Shown: positions 17,748-25,896 of the stretch, one piece after another | Layout of the letters: every line of letters begins with the position of its first letter | Numbering within the stretch: position 1 is the stretch's first letter | Source of the DNA: Segatella copri | GTDB lineage: Bacteria; Bacteroidota; Bacteroidia; Bacteroidales; Bacteroidaceae | Reading direction: 5' to 3' | DNA: 64,000 bases | Assembly: GCF_019249795.2 (NCBI RefSeq) | Contig: NZ_CP156892.1 | Coordinates: forward strand, 248,001-312,000 | Notes under the pieces: generated by a model | The model's database searches: none | Seen by the model: only the letters and a program-made list of their open reading frames with translations | Told to the model about the DNA's origin: nothing | Position numbers and translations under genes: made by a program

Positions 17748-17885
17748 AAATCGAGAAAGAGCGCGGTGATGATTGCCACTCCCGAGCGGCAGAGCTGCGT
17801 AATTCCTTATCATGCCTCATGGCTTTAAGGAGATACTAGGCCTCTAAAGTATCGAGACCGCAAGCAGACATCCGCGCTCTTTCCT
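17748..17885 (+). ncRNA. Structured mRNA leader, candidate riboswitch or sRNA-like element
   Basis: Starts a few nt after the promoter. A perfect 12-bp closing stem joins 17755-17766 (GAAAGAGCGCGG) to 17872-17883. Inside lie at least three hairpins: 17774-17777/17788-17791 (with 17779-17781/17784-17786), 17804-17809/17826-17831 (with an inner GCC-TCAT-GGC), and 17832-17837/17848-17853, then a single-stranded GAGACCGCAAGCAGA-like joint. This makes a compact multi-branched junction. I compared it by eye with cobalamin, TPP, SAM, FMN, Mg and Mn riboswitch cores and saw no match. The porin start is 45 nt beyond the stem. Confidence 0.65.
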
Positions 17886-17928
17886 TTATATAAAATTATA
17901 CGATAACAATAATTTCAAAATATTAAAG

Positions 17929-19224
17929 ATGAACAGTTTAAGAATTGGATTGATGTCCGCTGCCCTCGTTGCCGGTTTGGCAACGGCAAGTGCACAAACA
18001 GTGGCTGCCGATAGTGTGATGCAGCATGTAAACGGCAAGCGCCTCAGCGTGGGTGGTTATGGCGAGGTTGCCATGAGCCGCAACTTCTATAGCGACGCAG
18101 GAAAACGCTACTCTAACGCCACCGCTTATAAAAACGCACCCGACCACGGACGCTTCGACATTCCTCATGCAGTAATCTACCTGGGTTACGACTTCGGAAA
18201 GGGATGGTCCATGGGTACTGAAATTGAGTTTGAACACGGAGGTACCGGACAGTCTATCGAATACGAGGCAGAGGAGGCCATCGAGTATGAACAAGAGGTA
18301 GAGAAAGGTGGCGAGGTGGAACTCGAACAGTTCTGGATTCAGAAATCATTCGGTCGATGGGCTAACATCAAGGCTGGACACATCGTTGTACCTGTAGGTC
18401 TTACCAATGCCTATCACGAACCATTGAATTTCTTTACTGTTTATCGTCCGGAAGGAGAAAACACCATTCTTCCTTGTACATGGCACCAGACTGGTATCAG
18501 TTTCTGGGGAAAGAGCGGTAAGTTCCGCTACGAGGCACAGTTTCTGGCAGGTTTGAACGCCTACCGTTTCAGTCGCAGCAACTGGATTCAAGGCGGTGCC
18601 AAGAGTCCATACGAGTTTGAGGTAGCCAACAAATATGCCGTTGCTGCCCGTGTAGATAACTACAGTATTCCTGGTCTGCGCATCGGACTGAGCGGTTACT
18701 ACGGCAAGGCGATGGGCAACACCACCCCACAGGATACCCAACACAAAAACATCAAGGGAAACGTATATGTAGGTGCCTTCGACTTCACCTACAACAAGTA
18801 CAACTGGAAGATTAGAGGCAACGTGGATTATGGCTATGTAAGCGATGCTACAGCCATTACCAGCATTGTATATCCTGGTACGGCTAACGTCAAGCCTAAT
18901 GAATCAGGCAGCGGCAAATACTTCGGCAGTCATGCCATCGCTACCATGGTGGAAGCAGGCTATGATGTCTTCTCTCAGATTTCCAAGTTGCGTGAAAACA
19001 ACCAGAAGCTGTATGTGTTCGGTCATTTCGAGTATTACGATTCATCCGTTCACAATACCACCGCCAAGTGGACCAACCGCAAAATTGTGGCAGCAGGTAT
19101 CAACTACTTCCCTCTCCCACAAATCTGTGTGAAAGCTGAATACAACCAGCGCATCTTCCACTCTAAGTACAACAATGAGCCAGCCGTGAACATCGGCATC
19201 GCTTATCAGGGCTTCTTCCTCTAA
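17929..19224 (+). CDS. Outer-membrane porin-like beta-barrel protein
   Basis: 431 aa with a signal peptide (cut after ASA, about residue 22). The mature protein has alternating aromatic/polar strands typical of porins of the phosphate-selective O/P type (for example KRLSVGGYGEVAMSRNF at the start, GYDFGKGWSMGTEIEFEHGG) and ends in an aromatic residue-rich strand with terminal FFL. An acidic insert (EYEAEEAIEYEQEVEKGGEVE) near residues 105-125 may form a metal-attracting loop. It is the first gene of the operon with two lipoproteins and CcsBA, downstream of the structured leader. The solute carried is unknown; iron or another cation is a guess from neighbours. Confidence 0.75.
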   Translation: MNSLRIGLMSAALVAGLATASAQTVAADSVMQHVNGKRLSVGGYGEVAMSRNFYSDAGKRYSNATAYKNAPDHGRFDIPHAVIYLGYDFGKGWSMGTEIEFEHGGTGQSIEYEAEEAIEYEQEVEKGGEVELEQFWIQKSFGRWANIKAGHIVVPVGLTNAYHEPLNFFTVYRPEGENTILPCTWHQTGISFWGKSGKFRYEAQFLAGLNAYRFSRSNWIQGGAKSPYEFEVANKYAVAARVDNYSIPGLRIGLSGYYGKAMGNTTPQDTQHKNIKGNVYVGAFDFTYNKYNWKIRGNVDYGYVSDATAITSIVYPGTANVKPNESGSGKYFGSHAIATMVEAGYDVFSQISKLRENNQKLYVFGHFEYYDSSVHNTTAKWTNRKIVAAGINYFPLPQICVKAEYNQRIFHSKYNNEPAVNIGIAYQGFFL

Positions 19225-19290
19225 TCCAGGTGAAAAGAGCCGTTTCATAGAATAATAATTATCATATTCAAACATAAAAAACAAAGAAAC

Positions 19291-20619
19291 ATGAAAAAGA
19301 TTTTCCAGAAGGCATTCTTGTTCGTAGCAACAATGACCTTATCTTTGGGTTTCGCTTCTTGTAGCGATGATGATGGCCCAGTAACAGAGGGTAACGTAGT
19401 TCCAGCAACAGAATTATCAGCAGTTGCCAACACTTATGTAAACGACATTATCAATCCTACCTACAAGGATTTGAGAGACAACGCTAAGGTTCTGAAGGAT
19501 GCATGCGACAAGGCATACGCCAACGCCAAGGCTGGCAACTTGAGCGATGCAGATATCACCGATGCCTGCGAGGCTTTCAAGAACGCTCGTCGTGAATGGG
19601 AGCGCAGTGAGGCATTCCTCTATGGTGCAGCAGCCAACAACGAGATTGACCCACACATCGACTCATGGCCACTCGACCACGACCAGATGGTAGAGGCACT
19701 CAACAACCAGAACATCATCGCCGGAATCCAGGGTTCAAACCCAGCTCAGTTTATCTATACCGAGAACAAGAACTTCGACTCTGTAATCGGTTTCCACGGA
19801 TTGGAGTTCGTACTCTTCCGTAATGGAGCCGCACGTACTGCAGCCATGCTGAACAACAACGAGACAGAAGAGGGCATGACCACCGTAAAGGGTATCGACG
19901 AGTTGGCATTTGCTGCCGCTGTAGCTGGCGACATCTACAACATGACTTCACTCCTCCAGTATGGTTGGAATGGTGATGCAACCCTCGGTTCTTGGTTGAC
20001 AACCAATTGCAAGTGGGTGGTTGATGGTCTTGCTGGTCTGGAGGAGAGTGCTGGTGCCCTTTCTTCTGCAGGTATCGGTTACGGTCAGTTCTTCCTCAAT
20101 GCCACAGGCGACAAGGCTTGGTTCCCTACATGGCAGGAGACCTTGGAGAATGTATTCGTAGGCGGCTGCTCAAGCATCTGCCAGGAGGTTTACACCCAGA
20201 AGCTGGGTCAGGCTTACCGTGTAGCTACCGGTCATGGCGGTACAACAGAGGATGGCGAAGCTGAATCTCGCGACTACATTGAGTCACCATACAGCAAGCG
20301 TTCATTCATCGACTATCAGGACAACATCTACTCTATCAAGAACTCTCTCTATGGTACACGTCATGTAACTGCTACAACTCCTGTTGCTAATTCATTGATG
20401 ACTATCATGAAGAAGTACAACTACAGTGGCTACAACGCATTGAATACAGCTCTTGATGAGGCTATCGCAGCATTGGAGTCTGCCAAGAAGAGCGGTATCG
20501 CCTTCGTGGATGATCCAGCCAATGCTCAGGTAAAGACTTGCATCGACAAGATCAACACCCTGGACGACGAGTTGAACAATGCGGGTGCCTGGTTCCGCGC
20601 CTTGAAGGTTTCCAAGTAA
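19291..20619 (+). CDS. Imelysin-family (M75, EfeO/IrpA-like) surface lipoprotein
   Basis: 442-aa lipoprotein: signal ends FASC with the lipidated Cys at 24, followed by SDDD, the pattern associated in Bacteroides with export to the cell surface. The body is an imelysin fold; the hallmark GxHxxE motif is GFHGLE at residues 167-172, followed by FVLFRNG. Imelysins are iron-regulated and bind iron or haem-related ligands (IrpA, EfeO, ICMP); peptidase activity is doubtful for most members. It lies 66 nt after the porin and about 115 nt before the di-heme gene, and is likely co-expressed with both. Confidence 0.85.
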   Translation: MKKIFQKAFLFVATMTLSLGFASCSDDDGPVTEGNVVPATELSAVANTYVNDIINPTYKDLRDNAKVLKDACDKAYANAKAGNLSDADITDACEAFKNARREWERSEAFLYGAAANNEIDPHIDSWPLDHDQMVEALNNQNIIAGIQGSNPAQFIYTENKNFDSVIGFHGLEFVLFRNGAARTAAMLNNNETEEGMTTVKGIDELAFAAAVAGDIYNMTSLLQYGWNGDATLGSWLTTNCKWVVDGLAGLEESAGALSSAGIGYGQFFLNATGDKAWFPTWQETLENVFVGGCSSICQEVYTQKLGQAYRVATGHGGTTEDGEAESRDYIESPYSKRSFIDYQDNIYSIKNSLYGTRHVTATTPVANSLMTIMKKYNYSGYNALNTALDEAIAALESAKKSGIAFVDDPANAQVKTCIDKINTLDDELNNAGAWFRALKVSK

Positions 20620-20657
20620 TTTATCCCTTACAGCAGAAACAACAGGAATAAAGGATT

Positions 20658-20695
20658 ACGTAGCTTTGCTTTCTTCAATAGAAGCGAAGCTACGT
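20658..20695 (+). terminator. Intercistronic hairpin between imelysin and di-heme genes
   Basis: 9-bp arms ACGTAGCTT (20658-20666) and AAGCTACGT (20687-20695) extended by an inner GCTT/AAGC pairing, with no T run. It may act as an mRNA-stabilising or attenuating hairpin rather than a full terminator. Confidence 0.5.
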
Positions 20696-20735
20696 CATTT
20701 GGGTTAAATATAATATATCACAAAGAAAATACATT

Positions 20736-22538
20736 ATGAATAAGAATTTTAAGAATTACGCCTACCTGTCGTTCGCCCTGGCTTTGGCTACGACAATGGC
20801 TAGCTGTTCTGACGATGACAACAAAGTTGAAATTCAGGAAACAGATGCCGCATACGTAGGTAAGGAAGTGGGTAACTTTACTGCAGATGAGTGGTATCCA
20901 GGTGGTAAGCTGGGGACAACAGAGAACACTGGTTCCAGCAGTTACTCTGACCAGACCCCTGCCGTAGATAACGATCCAGAACTCTTCAAGCAGTTCTTTA
21001 TCGGCGAGCAGATATTCGAGCGCCAGTATTCATGGAACACCGGTGCCTTCAAGGGCTTGGGTCCTGCTTCTGTACGCTCATCTTGCTTTGACTGCCACCC
21101 AGAGTATGGTCATGGCAAGCGCAAGGCACAGTATGAAACCCGCTATGGTAACGGTAATGGTTATCTGCTCGTAGTTTATCATCCTGTAGATGGTGCCAAC
21201 AGCAATGATGGTGGCTATGTAGCTGAGGTTACAGGTATGCCTCAGACACAAGCACAGTCTCCATTCTTGCCACCTATCGATGAGAGCAAAATCAATATGA
21301 GTTGGGAGCACGTCAACAAGATGGAAACAGAAGAGATACCATCCATGCAGTTCCCTGATGGCGAAAAGTTTGATTTGATTTATCCTGAGATTTCTATCCC
21401 TAAGAGTGCCTTCAACACCAGTCCTACTCCATACGAAACCGGCAATGGTACAGTAGCTGTAAGATTGGAATCTACCATCGGTATTGGTGGTACAGGACTG
21501 GTAGATGCCATTCCTAACGAAGCTATCAAGGCACAGTATGCATCAGAGGCATCTTACTTCAAGAAAGCTGGACTTGACGTAAAAGAATACATCAATCCAT
21601 CATTTTGGGATGCCGACAAGAATGACTTTACCGACGGAGCATACTATACAACATTTGGTAGAGATAGCAAATACGCTATTGGTGGCGTGCATGCAGATGG
21701 CAGCACATTCGATCCAAACACCTCTGAATTGAACAAAAAGATTGTCAAGCGCTTCACTTATGCCTTGACCCGTGGTAGTTTACAGGATGGTCCTGGTGCT
21801 AACGCTATCTGGAACATCACCAATGTTACCCGTCAGGATCGTCCTTGCCTCTATACCACGACCCCTTGGGCAAAGGCAATGTCAGAGAATACGGATGTGA
21901 TTGCAGCCATCAAGAAGGACCCTACCTCTCCATATTATGCAGATGGTACTGACGAGGGAATCAAGGAAGCAGTAGTAAACCTGTTGGATCCAAAAACCAA
22001 CCAGTTTGACAACCAATGGCACAACTTCAAGCCTGAGCAGAGCATGGACGATTTCTATGCCTTCATGGTATGGCATCGTGGACTTGCAGTACCTCGTGCC
22101 CGCAACTTGAATGATTCACAGGTACAGCAAGGTAAAAAACTCTTCATGGAATGGGGCTGCGCCAACTGTCACAAGCCATCATGGAAGACCGGTGACGATA
22201 ACTACGTAACATCCAAGTACATCGCCGACAAGAAGTTGCCTCGTTATCAGAACCAGACCATTTATCCATATTCTGACTTCATTCAGCACAAGCTCTATAT
22301 GATGAACGACATCCATGGATCATGGTGCCGCACCACTCCACTTTGGGGTCGTGGCTTGAGCTATCTGAACACAGGTGCAGAAGATCGCCTGCACGACTGT
22401 CGTGCCCGCAACGAGGTGGAAGCCATCATGTGGCACTGCTACAGCAAGAAGAGTCATGCCTATAGTTCAGCCATGAACTTCTACAAAGCATCGAAGAGCG
22501 ATCGTGATGCAGTGGTTAAGTTCCTGCGTTCTATCTAA
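20736..22538 (+). CDS. Di-heme oxidoreductase-like surface lipoprotein (DUF1111, thiol-oxidoreductase type)
   Basis: 600 aa. The lipobox MASC gives lipid Cys 24, again followed by SDDD, so this too is predicted to be surface-exposed. Two c-type haem motifs are visible: CFDCH at 117-121 and CANCH at 475-479, with PAVDNDPELFKQFFIGEQIFER and an RGLSYLNTGAEDRLHDCRAR-type segment as in the DUF1111 family. Proteins of this family are often encoded next to imelysins in iron-responsive loci. Haem would be attached after export, which explains the CcsBA gene that follows. The redox partner is unknown. Confidence 0.85.
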   Translation: MNKNFKNYAYLSFALALATTMASCSDDDNKVEIQETDAAYVGKEVGNFTADEWYPGGKLGTTENTGSSSYSDQTPAVDNDPELFKQFFIGEQIFERQYSWNTGAFKGLGPASVRSSCFDCHPEYGHGKRKAQYETRYGNGNGYLLVVYHPVDGANSNDGGYVAEVTGMPQTQAQSPFLPPIDESKINMSWEHVNKMETEEIPSMQFPDGEKFDLIYPEISIPKSAFNTSPTPYETGNGTVAVRLESTIGIGGTGLVDAIPNEAIKAQYASEASYFKKAGLDVKEYINPSFWDADKNDFTDGAYYTTFGRDSKYAIGGVHADGSTFDPNTSELNKKIVKRFTYALTRGSLQDGPGANAIWNITNVTRQDRPCLYTTTPWAKAMSENTDVIAAIKKDPTSPYYADGTDEGIKEAVVNLLDPKTNQFDNQWHNFKPEQSMDDFYAFMVWHRGLAVPRARNLNDSQVQQGKKLFMEWGCANCHKPSWKTGDDNYVTSKYIADKKLPRYQNQTIYPYSDFIQHKLYMMNDIHGSWCRTTPLWGRGLSYLNTGAEDRLHDCRARNEVEAIMWHCYSKKSHAYSSAMNFYKASKSDRDAVVKFLRSI

Positions 22539-22571
22539 TGATAAGATATTACAAGAAGAAACAAAAATAAG

Positions 22572-22609
22572 AAAAGCTGCCAGGCTATCAAAAGCATTTG
22601 GCAGCTTTT
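22572..22609 (+). terminator. Rho-independent terminator after the di-heme gene
   Basis: 11-bp arms AAAAGCTGCCA (22572-22582) and its complement (22599-22609) followed by T residues. CcsBA may therefore be transcribed partly by read-through or from the TAATTTTG element just upstream of it (about 22664-22671). Confidence 0.85.
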
Positions 22610-22704
22610 TTATCAGAACCTCTAAATATACGTATAAAATCTTGCTTGTCTCCGAATAATATCGTAATTTTGCAGCGGAAATTCTATCAAGATTCCAACT
22701 AAGT

Positions 22705-24969
22705 ATGGTTAAAAAGATTATATTCATTCTTTACATTCTTGTGCTCGTATGCATGGCTGCCGCCACCATCGTGGAAAAAAGCCAGGGCACGGATTATGCC
22801 CATGCCCACTACTATGGGGCATGGTGGTTCATTCTAATCTGGGCAGTACTCGCTGCCCTAGGTGCGTTCTATATCATCAAAAGAAAAGTGAAGTGCGCTT
22901 CTACGCTGGCACTCCATCTCTCCTTCATCATCATCCTCTTGGGTGCCCTACTCACGCATGTATCAGCTAAAAGAGGCATGATTCATCTGCGCATCGGTCA
23001 GCCTACAGATACCTATATGGCTCAGGATGAAGAGCAGGGCATGAAGGAAGAGAAACTGCCTTTCTCGCTCTGCCTGCAGAAGTTTGAAGCGAAGATGCAT
23101 GATGGTACCAACGCTGTGGCTGACTATTCTTCAAAATTCACCGTAATAGACGGAGATGATAAGAGCGAAGGCGAAGTTTCGATGAACAACATCTATTCCC
23201 ACCGGTCTTACCGTCTTTATCAGTCATCTTACGATGAAGACGGCAAGGGAAGCGTGCTCGCTATCAATGCCGATCCATACGGCATACCAGTCACCTATAC
23301 TGGCTATGCGCTGCTCTTCATCTCCCTCGTATGGATGCTCTTCGACCCTAAGGGCGGTTATCGCAGACTACTGAAGAGTCCTTTGCTCAAGAAGGGAGCG
23401 TTGATAACAGCACTCATCCTCAGCATGGGCAATATACAGACACTGCATGCAGAATCTGCAACAAGCAATCTCCAAAATGCAGTATTGCCAAAGGAAACTG
23501 CAGAGAAGTTTGGCGAGCTTCATATTCTCTACAACGACCGCATCTGTCCGGTACAGACCTTTGCCCTCGATTTCTGCAAGAAGATATATGGAGCCAGGAG
23601 CTATCTGGGATTGACTGCAGAACAGGTACTCTCTGGTTGGGTATTCTATGGAAATACTTGGGCAAACGAGCCTTTCATCAAGATCAAGAGCGGAGAAATG
23701 AAAACAGCGATGAATCTGCCTGACTATGCTTCGCTCAATACTTTCTTCAATCGTGAGATGGGGGGCTATACCATCGGACAGTATGTTCAGGAATACTACA
23801 ATGGGCAGCAGGACAAGTTCCATCAGCAAGCCGCCGATATCGATGGCAAGATACAAATCATCATGGAGTTGCGAGAAGGTATCTCATTGAAAGTTCTTCC
23901 TTACACCTTCACCAAGAATGTGAAGGCTACCAAGGATCATTCATTCATCAAGGCTGGCACTACCACGTGGTTTTCACCTGTAGATAAGTTGCCACAGGCC
24001 GTGGAGCACCAGCATGCGCTCTATATCAAGAATGTATTCTCTCTGCTGAATGGTGATGTAAAGGCAGGCAATACGAGCCGAGTAAACGAGTTCTTCGTCA
24101 AGATGAAGAAATATCAGGAGGTTAGTAGCGGTAATTCGCTGCCAACAGCTACACAGTATAAGGCAGAACGCATCAATAATGCCTTTCCTTTTGCAACCAT
24201 TCTCTTCATGGCAAACCTCACACTGGGCTTCATTGCCCTCTTCTACACCATCTATCGCATGACGAAGAAGAGAGAAATCAAGGCATTGAACATCGCTTTG
24301 CCTATCTTGCTTGGCGTTTCCTTCTTTGCCTTAACCTTCGGATTGGCATTGAGATGGATTATCAGCGGCAACATACCTATGTCTAACGGATATGAAAGTA
24401 TGCTGACTGTAGCCTGGTTCGTGATGCTTATCAGCATTTTGATGCAGTTGCGCATCCGCATCGTGATGGTATTCGGCTTCCTAATTTCAGGATTTTTCCT
24501 TCAGGTAAGCCATATCAACCAGATGGATCCTGCTATCGGACAGATGATGCCAGTATTGAACAGTCCGTTACTCAGCATCCATGTCAGCATCATCATGATG
24601 AGCTATGCACTGCTATCCTTGACTTTCATCTGCGGCATCATGGGCATCTGCATGCGCTTTCATGGCGAAGAACTGCGGGATTTAAGCCGTCTCTTCCTCT
24701 ACCCTGCCCTCACCACGATGGGGTTCGGCATCTTCATCGGAGCCATCTGGGCTAACGTGAGTTGGGGTAATTACTGGAGTTGGGATAGCAAGGAGACGTG
24801 GGCGCTCATCACCTTTATGATTTATGCCGTAGTAGTGCATACGCAGAGTCTACCGGTCTTCCGCAAGCCACTGGTATATCACATTTACATCACCCTGGCA
24901 TTCATGAGCATTGCCATGACATATTTCGGAGTAAATTACTTCCTTACCGGAATGCACTCGTATGCATAA
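22705..24969 (+). CDS. ccsBA: Cytochrome c biogenesis protein CcsBA (ResB-CcsA fusion)
   Basis: System II haem lyase and exporter, 754 aa. The N-terminal part (helices near 5-25, 35-52, 68-86 and 200-220, then a periplasmic domain) corresponds to ResB/CcsB; the C-terminal part (helices from about 490 on) is CcsA. The haem-handling WWD signature is WGNYWSWD at 687-694, with the flanking His-bearing helices. It would attach haem to CxxCH apocytochromes outside the membrane, most directly the di-heme lipoprotein encoded upstream. The fusion is common in this phylum and the length is normal. Confidence 0.92.
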   Translation: MVKKIIFILYILVLVCMAAATIVEKSQGTDYAHAHYYGAWWFILIWAVLAALGAFYIIKRKVKCASTLALHLSFIIILLGALLTHVSAKRGMIHLRIGQPTDTYMAQDEEQGMKEEKLPFSLCLQKFEAKMHDGTNAVADYSSKFTVIDGDDKSEGEVSMNNIYSHRSYRLYQSSYDEDGKGSVLAINADPYGIPVTYTGYALLFISLVWMLFDPKGGYRRLLKSPLLKKGALITALILSMGNIQTLHAESATSNLQNAVLPKETAEKFGELHILYNDRICPVQTFALDFCKKIYGARSYLGLTAEQVLSGWVFYGNTWANEPFIKIKSGEMKTAMNLPDYASLNTFFNREMGGYTIGQYVQEYYNGQQDKFHQQAADIDGKIQIIMELREGISLKVLPYTFTKNVKATKDHSFIKAGTTTWFSPVDKLPQAVEHQHALYIKNVFSLLNGDVKAGNTSRVNEFFVKMKKYQEVSSGNSLPTATQYKAERINNAFPFATILFMANLTLGFIALFYTIYRMTKKREIKALNIALPILLGVSFFALTFGLALRWIISGNIPMSNGYESMLTVAWFVMLISILMQLRIRIVMVFGFLISGFFLQVSHINQMDPAIGQMMPVLNSPLLSIHVSIIMMSYALLSLTFICGIMGICMRFHGEELRDLSRLFLYPALTTMGFGIFIGAIWANVSWGNYWSWDSKETWALITFMIYAVVVHTQSLPVFRKPLVYHIYITLAFMSIAMTYFGVNYFLTGMHSYA

Positions 24970-24972
24970 AAA

Positions 24973-25012
24973 AATGAAATAGGCTTCAATGGCAAATGAA
25001 GCCTATTTCATT
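24973..25012. terminator. Terminator after ccsBA
   Basis: 16-bp perfect stem (24973-24988 with 24997-25012) around an 8-nt loop immediately after the stop codon. Confidence 0.85.
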
Positions 25013-25016
25013 GTCC

Positions 25017-25056
25017 AACGAAAGTACTTTCATGTGCTCATGAAAGTACTTTCGTT
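25017..25056. terminator. Second terminator hairpin, built from a 12-bp palindrome repeated at 22 nt
   Basis: 18-bp stem (25017-25034 with 25039-25056), loop TGCT, then a T run. Each arm contains the self-complementary 12-mer GAAAGTACTTTC (25020-25031, 25042-25053), so the copies are 22 nt apart. Confidence 0.85.
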
Positions 25057-25080
25057 TTTTATTGCTTTTTCTACTATATT

Positions 25081-25779
25081 TTATTCCATAAAGACAGAGC
25101 GCCAAAGACTATAGCGCGCCTCTGGGTTCAACTGCTCCAAATGATGGAAGACGGCTTGCATATCCGAACGGCGGGTAGTCTCTTCGTAAGGACACAACGC
25201 CTTCTGCTTAGTGAAATGCAACTCTTCTGCTACCTGCCGGATATCCGCCTCATGTACGAGACAGAGCGGACGGATAATGGTAAGCGGATAATGTTTCAGA
25301 GGAAGACTGGGCTGCATGGTGGAATGCGAACCCTCGAAGGTGATGTTCATCAGCAGGGTAACGAGGATATCATCCATGTGATGTCCCAGAGCTATCTTAT
25401 TGAACCCGTGGCTTACAGCAAACTCGAAGAGCGTCTTGCGTCGGTTCCAGGCACAGAGGAAGCAACGGGTCTTTCGGGGATCGGTGGATTCATCGAACGA
25501 ACTATGAAGGATATGAAGCTTGATGCCATTCTCTGCACAGAAATCCTGCAGATAAGAGCGGTCGGTCTCGTAAGGAATATTATCCATGATGATATGAGCC
25601 GCCTCTACCTCAATATGTGGCTTATAGATGCGGGCACGCTGAGCCAGCAAACGGACCAGTTCCAGGGAATCCTTTCCACCACTCAAGGCTATAAGAATAT
25701 GGTCACCATCTTCCAAAAGCCGGTAATCGACACATCCCTTATTGAATCGCTTTAATACTTTCTGTTCTGCTTTCATCAT
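25081..25779 (-). CDS. TtcA-like PP-loop tRNA thiolation protein
   Basis: Cytoplasmic ATP-pyrophosphatase, 232 aa. The PP-loop is LIALSGGKDSLELVR near residue 30, and CFLCAWNRRKTLFEFA supplies a CxxC as in TtcA, which adds sulfur to cytidine 32 of tRNA through an iron-sulfur cluster. LGHHMDDILVTLLMN is also characteristic. It is shorter than E. coli TtcA (about 310 aa) and lacks an obvious N-terminal extension, as is usual for the Bacteroidota members. It is convergent with ccsBA and separated by two terminators. The exact tRNA position modified is not proved. Confidence 0.82.
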   Translation of the reverse strand: MMKAEQKVLKRFNKGCVDYRLLEDGDHILIALSGGKDSLELVRLLAQRARIYKPHIEVEAAHIIMDNIPYETDRSYLQDFCAENGIKLHILHSSFDESTDPRKTRCFLCAWNRRKTLFEFAVSHGFNKIALGHHMDDILVTLLMNITFEGSHSTMQPSLPLKHYPLTIIRPLCLVHEADIRQVAEELHFTKQKALCPYEETTRRSDMQAVFHHLEQLNPEARYSLWRSVFME

Positions 25780-25798
25780 ATTCTGAAAAGGGAAAAGA

Positions 25799-25830
25799 AA
25801 AGCCGCACCCTATAAACAGAGTACGGCTTT
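25799..25830 (-). terminator. Terminator downstream of rny
   Basis: 10-bp stem with one G-U pair on the minus strand (25830-25821 / 25808-25799) followed by TCTTTT, 66 nt after the rny stop. Confidence 0.75.
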
Positions 25831-25896
25831 ATCAAGATACATCTCTCTACCTTGCAGAAGAGAAACGACAATTTAAACTTCAAATATAATTCTATC

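Noticed and set aside
17748..17885. Known riboswitch (cobalamin, TPP, SAM-I, FMN, Mn or Mg type)
   Set aside because: No conserved core of these classes could be aligned by eye; kept as unidentified.
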